Virus record (IMG/VR): IMGVR_UViG_3300028423_000418
Location: 1 to 33,061 of that record
Length of the DNA: 33,061 bases
From: a virus
Reading direction: 5' to 3' (one strand)
Under the pieces are notes generated by a model. That model was not told the origin of the DNA and did no database searches. It saw nothing but the letters and a program-made list of their open reading frames with translations. Positions 1 through 6,650 of the stretch are shown piece by piece. Within the stretch, counting starts at the first letter, position 1. Each line of letters begins with the position of its first letter. The translations under genes and the position numbers were made by a program.

Positions 1-68
1 TTCCACCGCGCGCGTGGATTTAATCCTTGCGGTAAAACGTTTAACGAACTAATGGGGGATTTGACGCA

Positions 69-239
69 ATGACACCAGAAGAAACAGACACCAAATTGCT
101 CATATCGCTTTTGGAGTCCTGCTCTAAAGCAGGCACGGCCTATCGCACCAGAGTAACAATCAACGGCGAGCGATACACACTCATAGACCGTCGCGCACAA
201 TGGCGAGAAAAACTTGACAGTGCAAACAGCAAGGCATAA
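69..239 (+). CDS. Small hypothetical phage protein (56 aa)
   Basis: An ATG follows a GGGGGA ribosome-binding sequence 10 bases upstream. The 56-residue product is hydrophilic, with an acidic N-terminus (MTPEETDTKLL) and a basic C-terminal half containing NGERYTLIDRRAQWREK. The short 'interaction loop, then helix' look is reminiscent of small head-joining proteins such as gpW, but I cannot assign it. It is the first complete gene of a short rightward group that ends at the terminator at 623-655, so it is probably the tail end of the replication operon if the genome is circular. Function unknown. Confidence 0.6.
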   Translation: MTPEETDTKLLISLLESCSKAGTAYRTRVTINGERYTLIDRRAQWREKLDSANSKA

Positions 240-274
240 TCTGTATATAGTCAACTAACAAAGAGGGCGAAACA

Positions 275-385
275 ATGAGCGAGCAAACCAAGTGGGAAGA
301 AGCGAAAGCGGCGTGGCAGGAATACAAGCGCGGCCTGATTAATGAAAGTGACTTCTGGGCTATCGTGGGAGACCTTTGCGAATGA
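275..385 (+). CDS. Small hypothetical protein (36 aa)
   Basis: A 36-residue reading frame starts with MSEQTKWEEAKAAWQEYK and is preceded by AAGAGGGCGAA, a good ribosome-binding site. It is charged and probably helical, with regularly spaced Trp, Glu and Lys. Its stop codon overlaps the next start (ATGA), which supports both as real, coupled genes. No family recognised. Confidence 0.55.
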   Translation: MSEQTKWEEAKAAWQEYKRGLINESDFWAIVGDLCE

Positions 386-531
386 ATTACACACCGCGCA
401 CGTTTGACGAATACGTGGACGAATTCCACGATGAGCTAGCAGAGGCTTACGCAGAAGCTAATACAAAGCTGTCATTTATCGGGTTTTGTTTTGAGAAATG
501 GAACGACTACAAAAGCGGGCCGCTCACATAA
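382..531 (+). CDS. Small acidic hypothetical protein (49 aa)
   Basis: This frame is coupled to the preceding gene through an ATGA overlap. The product is acidic in its first half (EYVDEFHDELAEAYAEA) and aromatic in its second (FIGFCFEKWNDY). Its TAA stop is the first three bases of an almost perfect complement of the 16S rRNA 3' end (TAAGGAGGTGGTC), although no normal start codon follows. Function unknown; last recognisable rightward gene before the terminator. Confidence 0.55.
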   Translation: MNYTPRTFDEYVDEFHDELAEAYAEANTKLSFIGFCFEKWNDYKSGPLT

Positions 532-622
532 GGAGGTGGTCTATCTCTGGCGCGTCGTGACGGACGCCCCGCACGTCGAGAGACGTCAATAGGGAAAGAC
601 TGATACTCTATCCCGCAATGAG
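532..622 (+). other. Structured leader-like stretch after a very strong Shine-Dalgarno sequence
   Basis: Between the last small rightward gene and the terminator lies a GC-rich stretch with no ATG frame. It begins at an SD-like sequence matching 12 of 13 bases of the ideal TAAGGAGGTGATC. The nearest open frames would use CTG at 547 (18 residues, Arg-rich, ending at 603) or a GTG inside the SD (ending at 592). It can fold into short hairpins, including ACGTC-GAGA-GACGT with a GNRA tetraloop. It may be a small RNA, a decoy for ribosomes or an untranslated tail; none of these is proven. Confidence 0.3.
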
Positions 623-655
623 TCCCCAGCCTTTCGCTACCGCTGGGGATTTTTT
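623..655 (+). terminator. Rho-independent terminator of the rightward operon
   Basis: TCCCCAGC pairs with GCTGGGGA in a perfect 8-bp stem with an 11-base loop, followed directly by six T residues. The T-tract is on the plus strand, so it stops rightward transcription just before the convergent end of the lysis genes at 659. Confidence 0.9.
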
Positions 656-658
656 GTG

Positions 659-874
659 TTACTCACCCTTACAAGCCTCGACGGCCTGATTATTGGCGAG
701 TATTAACCGCTTTGTCTGGTCGCTAAGCTTGTCGGTTGTTGAGTCCCACGTAACAATAATGCCCGCGCACTCAGTCCGCGTCACTGTCACCTGCTCGGTC
801 GTACTTCCGCATCCGCTTATCAAGAGTGTTATCGCTAACACTAAGAGCGTCGTCTTTAGCTTTTTGAATGTCAT
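659..874 (-). CDS. Rz1: Outer-membrane spanin lipoprotein, Rz1-like (o-spanin)
   Basis: The 71-residue product starts with two Lys residues and a hydrophobic stretch, then a lipobox (LISGC) with the acylated cysteine predicted at residue 22. The mature protein of about 50 residues would be anchored to the inner face of the outer membrane, where it joins the inner-membrane spanin to fuse the membranes at the end of lysis. It starts inside the Rz-like gene in another frame and extends beyond its end, the usual overlapping spanin layout. It lacks the Pro-rich tract of lambda Rz1. The call rests on lipobox, size and position. Confidence 0.87.
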   Translation of the reverse strand: MTFKKLKTTLLVLAITLLISGCGSTTEQVTVTRTECAGIIVTWDSTTDKLSDQTKRLILANNQAVEACKGE

Positions 875-1034
875 GCTGTTTGTCCATCTCTGCTTTGTTT
901 TGAGTATTTACCGCTGCCAGGCTATCAGCTCGCTGCTTTTCCGCTTTAACCTCGCTAGACTTTGACTTTAGCAGTAAGCCAAGCGCCCCCGCTAGTGCCG
1001 ACAAAGCCGCTATAATTATCGCTGTAATGCTCAT
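771..1034 (-). CDS. Rz: Inner-membrane spanin, Rz-like (i-spanin)
   Basis: An N-terminal membrane segment (residues about 3-22, Ala/Leu/Ile rich) is followed by a charged, Lys/Glu/Ala-rich helical periplasmic domain that looks like a coiled coil. This is the architecture of Rz subunits, which connect the inner membrane to the Rz1 lipoprotein. The gene overlaps the holin-like gene by four bases at its start and contains the start of the Rz1-like gene out of frame. At 87 residues it is shorter than lambda Rz (153). Confidence 0.83.
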   Translation of the reverse strand: MSITAIIIAALSALAGALGLLLKSKSSEVKAEKQRADSLAAVNTQNKAEMDKQHDIQKAKDDALSVSDNTLDKRMRKYDRAGDSDAD

Positions 1035-1225
1035 GCGCTCACCTTTGTCTGCTTAATTAATCGCGCCATTGGCAGAGCCACAAGGAGAATAGGCCGCGCC
1101 ACACTGGCATACTCGTCTGGCATCTCTGGCAGCATCGCGTTGACCGCCTCTAAGACGATTATTAACAAAGATAGCTGGACGCTAGCCATCTTGAGCGCCT
1201 TTTTCCAGTTGTCTACTAACTTCAT
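1031..1225 (-). CDS. Holin-like membrane protein (64 aa)
   Basis: I choose the ATG at 1225 (MKLVDNWKKALKMASVQ); an upstream in-frame ATG would overlap the previous gene and add a Cys-rich extension unlike the family. An amphipathic N-terminal helix is followed by two hydrophobic segments (roughly residues 16-32 and 44-58). The 'W-KALK--SVQL' start resembles small phage holin-type proteins of the DUF7940 sort. It sits between the amidase and the spanins, where a holin is expected. Assignment is by architecture and position. Confidence 0.65.
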   Translation of the reverse strand: MKLVDNWKKALKMASVQLSLLIIVLEAVNAMLPEMPDEYASVARPILLVALPMARLIKQTKVSA

Positions 1226-1230
1226 CGCTA

Positions 1231-1338
1231 TTAACTCCCAATTAGAACAACAAGAGCAAAGGCAAGGCAAGCGCCTATTGAGACAAAAGTCGCAATAGAT
1301 GCAGCCACCAAAATATTACTTGGTGCATGATTTGACAT
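1231..1338 (-). CDS. Single-span membrane peptide in the lysis cassette (35 aa)
   Basis: The start codon is coupled to the amidase stop in a TAATG overlap, and the stop lies five bases before the start of the holin-like gene. The peptide (start MSNHAPSNILVAASIATF) has a polar N-terminus and one hydrophobic span, about residues 8-33. Tiny single-span proteins next to a holin are often antiholins, pinholins or holin partners. Function here is inferred only from position and hydrophobicity. Confidence 0.6.
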   Translation of the reverse strand: MSNHAPSNILVAASIATFVSIGACLAFALVVLIGS

Positions 1339-1796
1339 TACTTATTAACCTCTTTCCACCATGCCCGCACATCAAAACACGGGCAATCTTTGATAAATTC
1401 ATTAGCTTCTATGGTGCCATCATTGTCCAAATCCGGCGACCAGTCCCGATGCCCGAGCGGTTCGTTTGTTATTCCAAACCACCCAACCATCTCAATAATC
1501 AGTAATCGAAGCTCGTCCTTCTGCGCTCGCGTGTAGTTGTCCACTGACTCACCCTGTGGATTAACACCACCCTCAAGGCATATATGGATATTGTCGCGGT
1601 TATGGCCTCGCACACCTGCACCCATGCGCGTTAACGGCCTGCACGCTACACGCTCGCCACTCTGACGAATATACCAGTGATAGCCAACATCTGACCAGCC
1701 ATTAACAGTTACGTGGGCGTGGCGCAAGTCGTCATAACTAAAATCATGCTCTGGCGCGGTCGCGCTACAGTGTACGGTTATATGCTTTGGCTTCAT
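1338..1796 (-). CDS. Endolysin: N-acetylmuramoyl-L-alanine amidase (T7 lysozyme type)
   Basis: A single Amidase_2/PGRP-fold domain fills the 152 residues. Expected zinc ligands are visible: H9 (in TVHCSAT), H116 (in GHRDWSPD) and C138 (in KDCPCFD), with Y39 in GYHW and K136 in the places of the T7 lysozyme catalytic Tyr and Lys. The enzyme cuts the amide bond between N-acetylmuramic acid and L-alanine. There is no signal peptide, so release needs the neighbouring holin function. Residues 122-133 (DLDNDGTIEANE) have the spacing of a calcium-binding loop, as in related phage amidases. It overlaps the upstream membrane protein gene by four bases. Confidence 0.93.
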   Translation of the reverse strand: MKPKHITVHCSATAPEHDFSYDDLRHAHVTVNGWSDVGYHWYIRQSGERVACRPLTRMGAGVRGHNRDNIHICLEGGVNPQGESVDNYTRAQKDELRLLIIEMVGWFGITNEPLGHRDWSPDLDNDGTIEANEFIKDCPCFDVRAWWKEVNK

Positions 1797-2119
1797 CTAT
1801 CCACCTTATCGCATTTAATCCAGTGACGGACTGTTAAGCCCGCGCATATGTGAAAGAGTAAGTTTTGATAATCGTAAGCAATCCAGCCAAGCTGTGACGC
1901 TGTGCCTATTACGTCGCCGTGATGGTTTAACACCCAACCAAACTGGACAACGATAAACGTAATCACGGTTGACGCTTGAAACAGCGACATTAACAAAACA
2001 AGAATCACTGCTGCGCCATCGCGGCAATGTGTGACTATCTGCGCGTTTTTGACTGCAATCGCTAAAGACAGCAAGCACAAAATCAGAGTTATTACATGGG
2101 GCGTGTACTGCATAATCAA
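1793..2119 (-). CDS. Lysis-region membrane protein (about 106-108 aa)
   Basis: Two strongly hydrophobic segments (about residues 8-24 and 36-62) and a weaker C-terminal one point to a multi-span inner-membrane protein. The start may be the first ATG or the ATG two codons on (MQYTPH). It overlaps the amidase gene and the preceding gene by four bases each, so it is translated as part of the lysis cassette. It could be a holin or a holin partner; I do not recognise a family. Confidence 0.6.
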   Translation of the reverse strand: MIMQYTPHVITLILCLLSLAIAVKNAQIVTHCRDGAAVILVLLMSLFQASTVITFIVVQFGWVLNHHGDVIGTASQLGWIAYDYQNLLFHICAGLTVRHWIKCDKVDR

Positions 2120-2373
2120 CTCCCGAACAACGCTGTTACCGCTAGGCCAATTATAGACAAAGCCGCGCCTGTCCCAAGAAGTTTTAACGCGCCATAAGCT
2201 GACTCAACCTTAATCAACCTTTTCTCAAGCTCTTGCATATCTTTTCGCGCCTGCGCGCTCTCTTGGATTGCGTCTTTGATTGTTTCCATAGACTGCGCCA
2301 TTAGGCGCACATCCATAGTTAAATCTTGCAATGCGCGCTCTAGTCTGTCTAGTCGGCTATTATCATCACCCAC
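2116..2373 (-). CDS. Coiled-coil protein with C-terminal membrane anchor (XhlA-like architecture)
   Basis: About 60 residues of charged heptad-like helix (RLDRLERALQDL, MQELEKRLIKVE) lead into one C-terminal hydrophobic span (residues about 64-83). This is the layout of the XhlA/hemolysin-type accessory holin proteins found in phage lysis operons. The gene overlaps its neighbours on both sides by a few bases. I infer a role in lysis or membrane anchoring from architecture and location. Confidence 0.6.
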   Translation of the reverse strand: MGDDNSRLDRLERALQDLTMDVRLMAQSMETIKDAIQESAQARKDMQELEKRLIKVESAYGALKLLGTGAALSIIGLAVTALFGS

Positions 2374-2566
2374 ACCGCGCCCCCACTACGTTTTTCAACA
2401 CGCCATATTGCGCATTCCTGCGCCCGTCATGGCTTTTGAGTGTTTTCTCTATTGTATCAAATCTGTGACCGACTTGATTAGAGAAATCGCGATAGAGCAA
2501 CGCATTGGCGGCAAGACTGATTACTAAAAACAACGCTAAGATAATTGGCAATTGACAATTGTTCAT
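2366..2566 (-). CDS. Small N-terminally anchored membrane protein (66 aa)
   Basis: One hydrophobic segment at residues about 7-24 is followed by a soluble tail of about 40 residues with heptad-like spacing (VGHRFDTIEKTL). It is the first gene after the hairpin at 2584-2602, and a GGAAAC sequence precedes the start. The pairing with the next gene, which has a coiled coil and the opposite anchor, suggests a two-part membrane complex; that is inference. Confidence 0.55.
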   Translation of the reverse strand: MNNCQLPIILALFLVISLAANALLYRDFSNQVGHRFDTIEKTLKSHDGRRNAQYGVLKNVVGARCG

Positions 2567-2583
2567 ATTGTTTCCTTAAATTT

Positions 2584-2602
2584 AAGGGGCGCAAAGCCCC
2601 TT
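2584..2602 (-). terminator. Hairpin between tail and lysis genes
   Basis: AAGGGGC and GCCCCTT form a perfect 7-bp stem with a 5-base loop just downstream of the tail chaperone stop. On the minus strand it is followed by TTAAATTT rather than a clean T-run, so it may terminate partially or serve as an RNA end or processing site. Confidence 0.5.
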
Positions 2603-2605
2603 TGT

Positions 2606-2998
2606 TTATATGTGGTCGGTAATGCTCGGTCGCTGGTTTCCGACGATAACAGGATTGCCATCATCATCTTTCGACGTGTAATCACGCAGTGCGATGGCAT
2701 AGTCTTTCCACGCTTGCTCTGTGTGTGACGCACGTGGGTCACCAGTCCAGTGATACATAAGCTCAACTGTTGCGGCATCAAGCTCTGATTTTACCCAGTT
2801 GTGTTCGCTTTCCGGCGTCGGCTCTGGCTTGAAAAAATCAGCAATCTCTTGCTCTGTCATCTCGTGCCAGCCGTTAGTCGCTACATACTCATCGACTTGC
2901 GACCATAACTCATTAACTGGCGGCACTATCGCTTTTTGCTGAATATCTTTGTAAGCCTCGACACACAAGGCGTGACCGTTATTTAACTTAATAAACAT
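2606..2998 (-). CDS. Tail fibre assembly chaperone-like protein
   Basis: The C-terminal half contains the pattern of the phage tail assembly chaperone family (Phage_tail_APC): a helix 'NWVKSELDAATVEL', then GDPRA, 'W--YAIALRDYT' and a terminal NQRPS. Proteins of this type are usually encoded directly after a tail fibre and help it fold or attach. Here the gene starts at the fibre gene's stop codon, which supports that pairing. The N-terminal half is less conserved and is expected to contact the fibre. Confidence 0.7.
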   Translation of the reverse strand: MFIKLNNGHALCVEAYKDIQQKAIVPPVNELWSQVDEYVATNGWHEMTEQEIADFFKPEPTPESEHNWVKSELDAATVELMYHWTGDPRASHTEQAWKDYAIALRDYTSKDDDGNPVIVGNQRPSITDHI

Positions 2999-3000
2999 TA

Positions 3001-4269
3001 TTACACTCCGTATTTGGTGTGGTCACTGACGGCCCGCGCGCTGCAGTAACTGCTCGAGTACCAAGGCTCGATGAACCAGTGCGAACAGCGAGGGCCCGAC
3101 TGCCCCGACCCGTCCCAATCGCCGCCGAATAACGAGGCACCAACGCCCGCTGAGCCAGACGTGTACACTTGTCCTGCGCCGTCAGTATCAGCAGCATACC
3201 ACGCATAGCCACTAGAACCGTTGCCGCGATCCCAGTTTTCTTGGCCCCACAGCCACATGGCGCCCGTCGCCTGCTCCAGGCCGATAGCCGATCTCAACCC
3301 GGCTTGATGCTTGGTCGTTACGGGGTCGCTACCCGATACCTGTCCTGTCACAGTGCCGTACGCGATGTCGGCGAACTCGTCGTAGTCGGGTAGTCGTTTA
3401 CCTGCGGCGGCCGCCATCTCTTTAGCGAGGTACTGCGTAAATGAACTATACGCCGCGCTGCCGTCACCGCCGTACGCGATCGGACGTTTCGGCGGACTGC
3501 CGCCGTCTGCGATCTGCGCGTCAGGTCGGCTGTGTCCGTTGATACCGTAGTCGCTGTCCATCAAGTAAATATCGGCCCATACCCGCTCTGATAGCGATAA
3601 TGCCATTGCGCGCGGCGAGCCGGTCGCGGGCTTCCATGCGAAATCCCACAGACTGCGCTCAACGATAGCCGCGTCGCTGTAGGCCGCGTGGAAACCGCCG
3701 ATTAGCGCACTGTTTGCCGGTGCGGGGGTGTCGTACTCTTGCGCTGATAGCGTGCCGTCTGCCGCCGCATAGACCTTGTAATCTGTCGCGTTGGATAGTG
3801 TTGGTAGCGTGACAGTCTCGCCAATTTCCACTATCACCCTTACGTCATTAATCACAATGCCAAACTCTTGACTTGCTTGCAGCGTAATTCCATTAAGCTC
3901 TAATGCTGACTTATCGTAATCTGACTTCTTAGAAGATGCAGTCGAACTATTATCAATAGCCGCAAGCAAGCTATTTTCGCCCGTATCATTAGCCATCAGC
4001 GCCGCCGTCCCCGTCAACACCTCATAGCGCCAAACCTGCGAACCCGCCGCTCCGGTCGCGGTGATACGGTACTCCCCTGGGTCTGCGTAAAACTCAGCAA
4101 ATCCCGATGAATCAGCAAAGAATGGATTAGTCTTTGCCGATGTGCCAGCGCGTGACATGTATAGGTCTGCGGGTAGGCCAGTTGCTTCGTTGACCACTTC
4201 AACCTCTGCGCCTGGTACGACGTCGCCGGTCGTGGTCGTGATTGTTCGTTGCCAGTTTGGTAATGCCAT
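3001..4269 (-). CDS. Lectin-fold tail fibre / tropism determinant with a DGR-type variable region
   Basis: The N-terminal ~100 residues form a tail-attachment-like domain (MALPNWQRTITTTTGDVV, then a beta-rich GEYRITATG segment). From about residue 215 it follows the C-type-lectin/formylglycine-generating-enzyme fold of Mtd-like proteins: WADIYLMDSDYGINGH, KRLPDYDEFADIAYG, GLRSAIGLEQATG, MWLWGQENWD, SLFGGDWDGSG. The last ~45 residues match the variable region of diversity-generating retroelement targets, with many NNC-type codons (Asp, Arg, Cys, His, Phe, Ile, Ser, Tyr) around conserved W, G, P and A-R-A-V-S-D. It probably binds the host receptor. No reverse transcriptase or template repeat is in the window. 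The C-terminal part is more GC-rich than the middle, which suggests module exchange. Confidence 0.82.
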   Translation of the reverse strand: MALPNWQRTITTTTGDVVPGAEVEVVNEATGLPADLYMSRAGTSAKTNPFFADSSGFAEFYADPGEYRITATGAAGSQVWRYEVLTGTAALMANDTGENSLLAAIDNSSTASSKKSDYDKSALELNGITLQASQEFGIVINDVRVIVEIGETVTLPTLSNATDYKVYAAADGTLSAQEYDTPAPANSALIGGFHAAYSDAAIVERSLWDFAWKPATGSPRAMALSLSERVWADIYLMDSDYGINGHSRPDAQIADGGSPPKRPIAYGGDGSAAYSSFTQYLAKEMAAAAGKRLPDYDEFADIAYGTVTGQVSGSDPVTTKHQAGLRSAIGLEQATGAMWLWGQENWDRGNGSSGYAWYAADTDGAGQVYTSGSAGVGASLFGGDWDGSGQSGPRCSHWFIEPWYSSSYCSARAVSDHTKYGV

Positions 4270-4331
4270 GTGAATTACTCGCTTAATAACTTATGTGTAA
4301 GTGTATCAGATTTTGGCGGCCTAGTTGATAG

Positions 4332-6650
4332 CTATCCAATCTCTGCACCTCGAATATCACCACGACTGATAAATGTCACGTTTGATACGCCTTGGATTGC
4401 TGGGCCTGCGGCACCTCCGGATGATACTGGCTTAAGGCTTGTTTGCCCATCACCACCGCTTTGCCCTAGGCCACCGCCAATGCCGCCCCGCGCATACGCT
4501 GAGCCATAGTTCGAGTTGCCGCCATCTCCCCCAGCAAGCAAGCTGCCTTGACTGCCGCTTCGCTCTAATAAATTTCCGCTACCGGATAAATCGGCGCTGC
4601 CGCCGTCAGCATAAGACGCCCCGCCGCCGCCACCTGCGGCAAGAGCATACGTCTGACCAAGGACTCTAAGGTCAAAAGTAGCACCGCCGCCACCGCCGCC
4701 ACCGCCGCCAATTATCCCGTTATTGTCGATACTGATAGATGAGGGAGATAGCAAAGCCAGCCCGCCATTGCCGCCATCGTAAGCGTATGCGTTAAAAACA
4801 TCGCTATAAGAGCCACCCCCAGCGCCACCACGTCCAGCGATAACAGCACCGGACAGTACGGACAATTTAAGTGACACCCCACTAGGCCAGCCGGTGCCGG
4901 TGTCAAACGCGGGGGCGCTTGTTGTTTCGCTTGTGACGATTACGTTTTCACGCACTTCACAGATAACTGTGTCGCCGTCCTCAGCCTCGGAAAAGATATT
5001 TAGGTAAGCCTCACGCAAGTTAACATTCGTCGCGTCTGCACTAATCACCACCCGCTTAACATCTGGCGGCTCTGGCGGTGTACCGCCGTCGTCTACGCCG
5101 TTGATGACGACTTCCTCAGCTTTAACGCCTACACCCACGTCGCTGACTTTTACCTCGATAGCCTGACATGGACTGGTTACCGGTGCGCCTGTAGGGTCTT
5201 GATTGAAGAATGATTGCAACTGCAAACCACTACCAAGGGGAGGCAAAGGGGTGCCACTATCCCGCAACAGGTTAAACTCAAACATCCGTGGCGGCTCAGC
5301 GAATCGTGACAGCACCAGCGTGTTTAATCGCTCTGCCGCGCTCAATGCAAACTGTGTCATCCATCGGCTATACACTTTCTTAACCGCTGGCTCCCCCCAG
5401 TTTAGTTCGCTGGCTTGGTTTACCGTCAGTAGTGTATTACGGTAGTTTTTTGGGTCGTCCTGTGATTCGAGCGGATTAATCTGCCCGTAGTACGTCCACA
5501 CCTGAGAAACGCGCTTGTCTGGCTGCTCCCGCTGTTTAAAGCTACCCGCCAGCATGAAATCATCGTTATAGACAAAACTGCCTTTTGTCACGTTACGCAG
5601 CACTTGGAGCTGTAGCGTTTCGCCTATTTCATCCCACCAGATAGAAAGTGCCGCTTGTTCGAGTAACTCATTAATCAGGTCAATAACGGGCGTTGGCTCT
5701 GCGATTACGCCACTATATCGACGGCCTAGAAACTGGTTTAACTCTGCCGTCCAGTTGGGCATATTAATAAATTCGGCTGGCACCTGTGCGTAATTAGTGA
5801 GCAGGTCAAACAGTACGTTTTCCGGCTCCTGTGATGAATACTCCAGCACCCATTGCACGCGGTCGCCCTCGTCGTGCTCTTTGATTTCAGTGTTATTGAT
5901 GCCTCGCGAAATCGTAAACGTGTCACCGCTGCGCGTATAGCTGACAATCTCGTTACCACCAATGGCAACTTTGCCGCTTGTTGGGTAATCCGCGCCAACA
6001 CCCGCTGGTGATACTATAAAGCTGGTAGCTGTCTCGCTTAGCGCGCTACCCAGCACGCCACGGCTTAGCTTTGGTGCCTGTGCGCGCTTGCTCTCGGTTA
6101 ACGTTAGCGGGTCTTTGGCTTTAATCATAAACTGCCCGCGCGTGTTTGGCCCTTCGGCGCTGTCAATGATATACGTGCGCCGCTCCATTTGTTCGAGCGA
6201 TTGACCTACGCGCCCGTTATACCAACGTAATTTATTGCCGCGCATGTACGGATGGCGCGCACGCAATTTACCCCAGAACGTGCCGCGCTCGAATGGGTCA
6301 TAGTTACGTTGGCCTAGGTAGGGGTCGCCACCCGCGCCCGTGTCCGGCGATGGATGGTCAGTGGCGGTGATTTTAAGGCTTGCGCGTGTACCAATGGATT
6401 CGCCTAGCTTAACAATTGATGGCGTGTAACTGCTATCCGCGACATTCTCGACGGCATCAATGCCGCCAGGATTATGCATAGACGGTTTACCAAGCCGCAA
6501 CACTTGCGTCGTGGGCGAGTACGCCTCAATGGCCTGGCATGTTTTGCGCGTGTTAAAGCACGGCTCACCCGTGGCGGGGCATAACCCCTCTCCATGGGTA
6601 AGCTCGCATACTTCTAAGTCAATCTCGTAATAGCTTAATCGTTGCGTCAC
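4332..6650 (-). CDS. Tail hub/tip protein with C-terminal polyglycine adhesin-like domain
   Basis: This 772-residue protein begins with a Cys-containing module (ELTHGEGLCPATGEPCFNTR, then KTCQA) typical of central tail hub proteins in phages lacking a lambda-type J. Residues up to about 520 are hub-like, with clear beta-rich segments. From about residue 590 the composition changes sharply to Gly-rich repeats, including nine consecutive Gly near 4682-4709, and ends in NVTFISRGDIRGAEIG. Such Gly-rich ends form polyglycine-II sandwiches in adhesins such as T-even-type gp38 and occur on tail-tip proteins. I infer a dual role: closing the tail tube and binding the host surface. It overlaps the distal tail gene by four bases. 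Confidence 0.77.
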   Translation of the reverse strand: MTQRLSYYEIDLEVCELTHGEGLCPATGEPCFNTRKTCQAIEAYSPTTQVLRLGKPSMHNPGGIDAVENVADSSYTPSIVKLGESIGTRASLKITATDHPSPDTGAGGDPYLGQRNYDPFERGTFWGKLRARHPYMRGNKLRWYNGRVGQSLEQMERRTYIIDSAEGPNTRGQFMIKAKDPLTLTESKRAQAPKLSRGVLGSALSETATSFIVSPAGVGADYPTSGKVAIGGNEIVSYTRSGDTFTISRGINNTEIKEHDEGDRVQWVLEYSSQEPENVLFDLLTNYAQVPAEFINMPNWTAELNQFLGRRYSGVIAEPTPVIDLINELLEQAALSIWWDEIGETLQLQVLRNVTKGSFVYNDDFMLAGSFKQREQPDKRVSQVWTYYGQINPLESQDDPKNYRNTLLTVNQASELNWGEPAVKKVYSRWMTQFALSAAERLNTLVLSRFAEPPRMFEFNLLRDSGTPLPPLGSGLQLQSFFNQDPTGAPVTSPCQAIEVKVSDVGVGVKAEEVVINGVDDGGTPPEPPDVKRVVISADATNVNLREAYLNIFSEAEDGDTVICEVRENVIVTSETTSAPAFDTGTGWPSGVSLKLSVLSGAVIAGRGGAGGGSYSDVFNAYAYDGGNGGLALLSPSSISIDNNGIIGGGGGGGGGATFDLRVLGQTYALAAGGGGGASYADGGSADLSGSGNLLERSGSQGSLLAGGDGGNSNYGSAYARGGIGGGLGQSGGDGQTSLKPVSSGGAAGPAIQGVSNVTFISRGDIRGAEIG

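Noticed and set aside
3001-4269. Complete diversity-generating retroelement
   Set aside because: No reverse transcriptase gene, Avd-like gene or second copy of the variable region was found on either strand.
5203-5445. Plus-strand open frames opposite the tail genes, and similar long antisense frames over capsid, terminase and portal genes
   Set aside because: They lack ribosome-binding sites, lie wholly opposite well-supported genes and show no recognisable protein features.
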